Of a DNA stretch of 64,000 nt, positions 59,304-64,000 are shown one piece after another. Position 1 is the stretch's first letter; each line of letters starts with the position of its first letter. The DNA is from Chryseobacterium sp. MEBOG06. GTDB taxonomy: Bacteria; Bacteroidota; Bacteroidia; Flavobacteriales; Weeksellaceae. The position numbers and the translations under genes are program-made. The DNA lies in NCBI RefSeq assembly GCF_021869765.1, contig NZ_CP084580.1:2046001-2110000 (forward strand), in the 5' to 3' direction. The notes under the pieces are model-generated. The model ran no database searches. It was not told the DNA's origin and saw nothing but the letters and a program-made list of their open reading frames with translations.

Positions 59304-62216
59304 ATGAATGTAAGAATATCAAGAAGTCTGGGAGTGGTTGCTGTGCTGTATTTTACAGCTAACTTCAATGCTCAGACCAGTGTAAAAGACACTATCCCAA
59401 AAGAAAATAAAATAGAAGAGGTCGTAATGATTGGTTACGGCAGCCAGAAAAAAAGCAATGTTACAGGGGCTATATCAAGTATTAAAGCTTCAGACATTGA
59501 AAACGCTCCCACCGCAGGGCGTCCTGAGCAGGTTCTTCAGGGAAGAGCTGCCGGAGTTTCGGTAATATCAAATTCCGGACAGCCGGGAACCGCTGCTACA
59601 GTGCGTGTTCGTGGTATTACCAGTTTTGGAGCCGGAAGTAATAATCCTTTATGGGTGGTAGACGGAATTGTAGTGGATAATATTGGCTGGCTGAATCAGT
59701 CTGATATTGAAGGAATGGAAATCCTTAAAGATGGAGCTTCTGCTGCAATTTATGGAGTATCTGCTGCAAAGGGTGTGATTTTAATTACGACAAAGAAGGG
59801 AGGTAAAGGAAGATTGAATCTTTCCTATAATGGTTTCTTTGGTGTTGGAAGCGCTGCCAAAAAACTGGATCTGCTAAATGGTTCACAATATGCAACTATT
59901 ATGAACGAGGCCTATATCAATGATAAACTGACCCCGATTCTAGGTAATCCTTCCACTTATGGAGCCGGAACAGATTGGCAAAAACAAATATTCAACAGCG
60001 CACAGCGTCAATCTCATGAGTTTAGTATCAGTGGTGGAAATGATAAATCTACATTTTATTCATCTTTTGGATATTACGATCAGGAAGGTATTGTATTAAG
60101 AGATATTTCAAATTATAAAAGAGTGAATGCCAGATTAAACTCAACTCATAAAGTATTCGATTTTCTGACAATAGGGCAAACTTTTGCTTATACCCATACA
60201 AGATCTCAGGGAGTTACCGATAATGGTGAATTTGGGGGACCGTTGAGTTCTGCGATTAATCTTGATCCGTTGACTCCGGTGGTTGTAAAGAACGAAATTT
60301 ATAATGAACCTAATTTTAGTGATTATGTTAATAATCCTAATTATGTGAGAGATCCCTATGGAAATGCCTATGGAATTTCACCATATGTAAGTAAAGAAAT
60401 GACAAACCCGCTGGCTTTCAGACAAACTCAGTTAGGCAGATACAACTGGTCTGATGATATTATAGCCAATGTCTTTGCTGAGCTAAAACTGAGCAAGCAT
60501 ATTAGCTTTAAATCCAGTATGAACGGAAAACTTTCTTACTGGGGGAATCAGGCTTTCACTCCGATTAATTACTTGAGTACAGCTAATAAAAATGATTTTA
60601 ACAGTCTATTCAGACAGATTGATAAAAAGTTTGAGTGGAGTACTGAAAATACAGCTACCTATCAGAATAAATTTGGATTACATAATTTAAATGTATTATT
60701 AGGTCAAGGGTATTACGAGTATAATATTTCTTCTGGGCAAAGTACGACATTTACCAATCTGCCTGTAAATAACTGGCAGGATGCCTCTTTCAATTTTGAT
60801 ATTTCTCCAGAAAATAAAAAGGGAAATGCCTGGGACGGAAAACAAACGCACAAGGCTTCCTATTTTGCCAGAGTAGTTTATGACTATGACAACAGATACC
60901 TTTTCACCGGAACAATTCGTAGAGATGGTTCTTCAAAGTTTGGAAGCAATAATCACTGGGGGAACTTCCCGGCAATGTCTTTAGGCTGGAATGCATCTAA
61001 CGAGAGCTTCTGGCCGCAAAATAAAGTGGTAACCAGCTTTAAACTAAGAGGAGGATACGGTGTACTAGGTAATGATGCTATTGATGATTTCCAGTTTGCC
61101 AATTTTCTGATTGCCGGCAGTAATTATACGTTCGGGGATAATATTATCCGCGTGGGATATGCACCAAGCACTCTTGAAAATCCCAATTTGAAATGGGAGA
61201 GAACCTCACAGTTCAACATTGCAGCAGACCTTAAGATTTTCAGAAATTTTGATTTAAGTGTAGATGTTTACAGAAAGAAAAGTACAGATATCTTAAGAAA
61301 AGTTGAACTTCCGGGTTACTTAGGGTTAATTAATAATCCTTATAGAAATATCGGAGACATGAACAATGATGGTATAGAGGTTAGCATGGGATACAAAAAA
61401 AACTGGGGTGACTTTGGTTTTTCTGTTAATGGGAATGTTGCTTATCTGAAAAATCAGATTACCAGACTTGAAGATGACAGACCTTATGTTAACTTCGCTT
61501 CTTACCAAACGCTGGGAGCTGTTTCCAGATTACAGGTTGGTGAATCCTATGGTTCTTTCTATGGATATAAGAATCTGGGAGTTTTTCAGAATCAGGCAGA
61601 AATTGATGCGTATAGAAATGCTAATGGCGGATTAATTCAACCTAATGCAAAACCAGGAGATTTTAAAAGACTTGATGCAAACGGAGATGGAGTGATTGAT
61701 GAACAAGATGCGGTCAATCTTGGTAATTCTGTACCAAAATATACCTTTGGGTTAACATTAAATATGAATTATAAAAATTTCGATTTGATGATTTTTGCTC
61801 AGGGACAGGCAGGAAATAAAATTTTCCAGGGCTTGAGAAGACTGGATATTCAGGAAGCAAACTACCAAACAGCTATTTTGGGCCGTTGGACAGGTGAAGG
61901 AACATCCAATAATATAGCCAGAGTAACAGTGAATGATGATAATCATAATTATACTAGAATGTCTGACTATTATCTTCAAAAAGGAGATTATTTACGTCTG
62001 AAATTAGTTCAGATAGGATATACTTTATCTAAAGATGCTGCGAAAACTATTGGTGCTTCAAAAATTAGATTATATGTGACTGGGGAAAACCTTGTTACTT
62101 TCACAAAATACACTGGTTATGATCCTGAAATTGCAGGCGCGGATACATTTGGTATAGACAGAGCTTTTTATCCACAGGCAAGAACTTTTCTTTTTGGAGC
62201 TAATGTTCAATTTTAA
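59304..62216 (+). CDS. SusC/RagA-family TonB-linked outer-membrane receptor
   Basis: This 970-residue glycan importer has a signal peptide (ending NFNAQ). A short N-terminal region contains IEEVVMIGYGSQKKSNVTGA, the classic SusC TonB-box/plug start, so the CarboxypepD-like domain of longer SusCs is absent. The plug (about 45-170, VLQGRAAGVSVISNSGQPGT, DGASAAIYGVSAAKGVILIT) is followed by the barrel, which ends RTFLFGANVQF. The susD gene starts 11 bases later. Together they form the outer-membrane import complex of a polysaccharide utilisation locus. Confidence 0.95.
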   Translation: MNVRISRSLGVVAVLYFTANFNAQTSVKDTIPKENKIEEVVMIGYGSQKKSNVTGAISSIKASDIENAPTAGRPEQVLQGRAAGVSVISNSGQPGTAATVRVRGITSFGAGSNNPLWVVDGIVVDNIGWLNQSDIEGMEILKDGASAAIYGVSAAKGVILITTKKGGKGRLNLSYNGFFGVGSAAKKLDLLNGSQYATIMNEAYINDKLTPILGNPSTYGAGTDWQKQIFNSAQRQSHEFSISGGNDKSTFYSSFGYYDQEGIVLRDISNYKRVNARLNSTHKVFDFLTIGQTFAYTHTRSQGVTDNGEFGGPLSSAINLDPLTPVVVKNEIYNEPNFSDYVNNPNYVRDPYGNAYGISPYVSKEMTNPLAFRQTQLGRYNWSDDIIANVFAELKLSKHISFKSSMNGKLSYWGNQAFTPINYLSTANKNDFNSLFRQIDKKFEWSTENTATYQNKFGLHNLNVLLGQGYYEYNISSGQSTTFTNLPVNNWQDASFNFDISPENKKGNAWDGKQTHKASYFARVVYDYDNRYLFTGTIRRDGSSKFGSNNHWGNFPAMSLGWNASNESFWPQNKVVTSFKLRGGYGVLGNDAIDDFQFANFLIAGSNYTFGDNIIRVGYAPSTLENPNLKWERTSQFNIAADLKIFRNFDLSVDVYRKKSTDILRKVELPGYLGLINNPYRNIGDMNNDGIEVSMGYKKNWGDFGFSVNGNVAYLKNQITRLEDDRPYVNFASYQTLGAVSRLQVGESYGSFYGYKNLGVFQNQAEIDAYRNANGGLIQPNAKPGDFKRLDANGDGVIDEQDAVNLGNSVPKYTFGLTLNMNYKNFDLMIFAQGQAGNKIFQGLRRLDIQEANYQTAILGRWTGEGTSNNIARVTVNDDNHNYTRMSDYYLQKGDYLRLKLVQIGYTLSKDAAKTIGASKIRLYVTGENLVTFTKYTGYDPEIAGADTFGIDRAFYPQARTFLFGANVQF

Positions 62217-62227
62217 TTGTTAAAAAA

Positions 62228-63766
62228 ATGAAAAATAAAAGATTTATATATAAAAGTTTATCAGTTTTATTCCTTGCAGGTATTAGTTTTGGGGCTGTAT
62301 CCTGCGATAGAGGTAATCTGGAAGATGTAAAAAATACAGGAACTTTCGATACTAGTAACTATTTTCAGAATGAAGAGCAGGCATTTGGAGGATTAGTGGC
62401 AACTTATGATATGCTTAGAAAATATTCCGGTGGATTTGAAAATATGGTCACCTTCTTTAATGGGGCATCTGATGATTTCTACTCAGGCGGAGGCAATTCT
62501 TCAGATGGTGCAGGAATTCAGGGGTTTTCCAATTATTCAATCAATCCCATTATTATGCCACTCAGTTATTGGAAAGACTATTATCAGGGTATTACAAAGG
62601 CAAACCTTCTTTTGGAAAGGCTTCCCGCTATAAATATGAATGATCAGAACAAAAAAAGATTTACAGCAGAGGCAAAAGTTTTAAGATCATTATATTATTT
62701 TGAATTGCTAAGAATGTTCAAAAATATCCCTCTAATTCTGAAGACTTTTAAGTACGACGACGATTATTACAATATTCCTCAGGCAAAACCTGAAGCTGTT
62801 TATGCTCAGATAGAAGAAGATATCTTGGCTGCTATCAATGATCTTCCTGTAACAACAACAGTCCCTTCAGAGAAAGGAAGAATTACCCAGGGGACAGCAA
62901 GAGCTATTTTGGGGAAAATTTATTTATACGATAAAAAAAATACTGAAGCCGCTGCTCAGTTTGAAATGGTAAACGGCGTACCGGGCCAGACAAGCCAGTA
63001 TGGTTATAAACTGGTAAGCAATTTTGCAGATTTATGGAAAGTAGATAATAAATTCACTACAGAATCTGTCCTTGAAGTGATGCATACCAATGTAAGTAAT
63101 GCAGATTGGCCTTTCTGGGGGACCGGAAAGGACGAGGGAAATTCTATCAATGTGATGTTAGGCATTAAGTCTTATGGACGTGTAGCCAATGTTCCTAATA
63201 ATGATGCTCCGGATCTTTATGCAAGTTGGGGGTTCAACCCTGTTACGGATGATCTGTTTAACTTTATGCAGGGAGATCCCCGTCTGGATGCTACCATATT
63301 TAATGGTAAAAAATTCAAGACCGAAGGTAAAATTACCTATTCTCCGGGGTATAAAGACACAGGATATTTCTTAAACAAATATTTACCAAGAAATGCAGAC
63401 AAATCTAATCTTCCGGGACCTACAGAGCTAAACTTTCGTCAAAATTATATTGCGATAAGACTGGCAGATACCTACCTGATGGAAGCAGAAGCACTAGGAG
63501 GCGCCGGAGGAAGAGCTCAGGCATTATTGGATGCGGTAAGAGCTAGAGTAGGCCTTGCATCAGTTCCTGTTTCTATCCAGGCGATCAAAGATGAAAGAAG
63601 AAGAGAATTGGCGGGAGAAGGTCACAGATGGTTTGATTTGGTTCGATGGGGTGATGCATCAGCAAAATTGGGATCAAGAGGATTTATAACTGGTAAGAAC
63701 GAAATTCTGCCTATTCCTTTCAATGAAATGCAAAATACAGCTTTAATCCAAAACCCAGGTTACTAA
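62228..63766 (+). CDS. SusD/RagB-family surface lipoprotein
   Basis: This 512-residue protein has a lipobox (FGAVSC, Cys about residue 26), followed by DRGNLED. The TPR-like SusD fold is shown by SYWKDYYQGITKANLLLERL, AKVLRSLYYFELLRMFKNIPLI, ARAILGKIYLYDKKNTEAAAQ, and at the end LADTYLMEAEAL and RRRELAGEGHRWFDLVRWG. It caps the SusC channel and captures the glycan. Placed 11 bases after susC and four before the next gene, so all three are one transcript. Confidence 0.95.
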   Translation: MKNKRFIYKSLSVLFLAGISFGAVSCDRGNLEDVKNTGTFDTSNYFQNEEQAFGGLVATYDMLRKYSGGFENMVTFFNGASDDFYSGGGNSSDGAGIQGFSNYSINPIIMPLSYWKDYYQGITKANLLLERLPAINMNDQNKKRFTAEAKVLRSLYYFELLRMFKNIPLILKTFKYDDDYYNIPQAKPEAVYAQIEEDILAAINDLPVTTTVPSEKGRITQGTARAILGKIYLYDKKNTEAAAQFEMVNGVPGQTSQYGYKLVSNFADLWKVDNKFTTESVLEVMHTNVSNADWPFWGTGKDEGNSINVMLGIKSYGRVANVPNNDAPDLYASWGFNPVTDDLFNFMQGDPRLDATIFNGKKFKTEGKITYSPGYKDTGYFLNKYLPRNADKSNLPGPTELNFRQNYIAIRLADTYLMEAEALGGAGGRAQALLDAVRARVGLASVPVSIQAIKDERRRELAGEGHRWFDLVRWGDASAKLGSRGFITGKNEILPIPFNEMQNTALIQNPGY

Positions 63767-63769
63767 CAC

Positions 63770-64000
63770 ATGAAGTTTCACAACTTATATAGTTTCTTTA
63801 GAGGTGCCGCACTACTTAGTGGTGTGGCCCTTTTTCCTTTATCATGCACATCAGTTGCTTCTGATAAGGGAAATGAAGTCCAGTATTGGCTTACAAAAGG
63901 CGATGAAAGCGTAAAATTACAATTGCAGGCTCCGGTTAAATTTACAAATATTTCCAACAACCTTCAGAATATTGAAATAGATGATCATCAGAAGTTTCAA
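63770..64000 (+). CDS. Probable GH30-family glycosidase, N-terminus only
   Basis: 77 codons are visible before the window ends. The signal peptide finishes in a lipobox-like LFPLSC, so the enzyme is probably a surface or periplasmic lipoprotein. The mature start (EVQYWLTKGDESVKLQLQ, then IEIDDHQKFQ) fits the N-terminal strand of GH30 glucosylceramidase-type enzymes, where 'I-x-D-x-x-x-(F/Y)Q' precedes the DGFG motif. DGFG itself lies outside the window. If right, the SusCD locus degrades a beta-glucan or a related beta-linked glycan. The family call is tentative. Confidence 0.6.
   Translation, partial: MKFHNLYSFFRGAALLSGVALFPLSCTSVASDKGNEVQYWLTKGDESVKLQLQAPVKFTNISNNLQNIEIDDHQKFQ

Noticed and set aside
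1..64000. CRISPR arrays, tRNA or rRNA genes, transposases or integrases
   Set aside because: Nothing with regular spacers, cloverleaf features, rRNA signature or a recombinase motif was seen by eye; weak or decayed examples could still be missed.

Overview
The window looks like chromosomal DNA from a Chryseobacterium-like member of the Bacteroidota (Flavobacteriia, Weeksellaceae). The base composition is AT-rich. Genes typical of this group are present: GLPGLI, DUF4294, a type IX secretion (T9SS) sorting domain, a GldI-type PPIase, SusC/SusD and DUF4876/DUF6850. Several promoters fit the Bacteroidota pattern TTTG-N19/20-TAnnTTTG. The genus is inferred from protein style; no rRNA or tRNA gene was seen.

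Layout. 1-3.6 kb: the end-truncated GH29 fucosidase, then a compact three-gene locus. It encodes a 73-residue peptide with a Sec-type signal and a GHGCPACGMG tail, a DUF692/MNIO enzyme and a DUF1772 membrane protein; this is a candidate peptide natural product (RiPP) system. 3.8-6.9 kb: housekeeping genes (rpe, M42 peptidase, DUF4294, NUDIX). 7.0-16.9 kb: an accessory island, all on the minus strand, of immunity-like genes (a paralogous 'LPYGLDF' family, a GAD-like/DUF1851 gene, a TPR-like gene, a propeller-like gene and unknowns). It is interspersed with at least eight decayed gene fragments, a dispersed ~120-bp repeat and two GC-rich imported blocks. No toxin gene is visible, so it reads as an orphan immunity array built by duplication beside mnmD. 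17-23 kb: mnmD, ilvE, two peptidyl-prolyl isomerase lipoproteins and small unknown genes.

23-38.5 kb: a pair of M28 peptidases (one apparently catalytically dead) with a relic of a third copy; a serine biosynthesis operon (serC, serA, DUF1015); a ferredoxin divergent from a LuxC-type acyl-CoA reductase; a BI-1 protein; a peroxiredoxin/thioredoxin/small-protein redox set; and an M16 protease downstream of an aminotransferase. 38.7-46.5 kb: GLPGLI protein, rsmG, a lipoprotein, DUF922, an AddB-like nuclease with a TTG start, and a patatin fused to an outer-membrane barrel.

46.6-53.3 kb: one operon of TonB-dependent receptor, DUF4876 lipoprotein, DUF6850 barrel and di-haem cytochrome c peroxidase, probably an envelope uptake/redox system with unknown substrate. 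53.7-57.0 kb: a T9SS-exported alpha/beta hydrolase and a glutaryl-CoA dehydrogenase-like enzyme. 57.1-64.0 kb: a polysaccharide utilisation locus with a NUDIX-derived regulator, an MFS permease, SusC, SusD and the N-terminus of a probable GH30 glycosidase, with a palindromic candidate operator just upstream of susC.

All family names come from reading translated sequence against remembered families. No database search was run.
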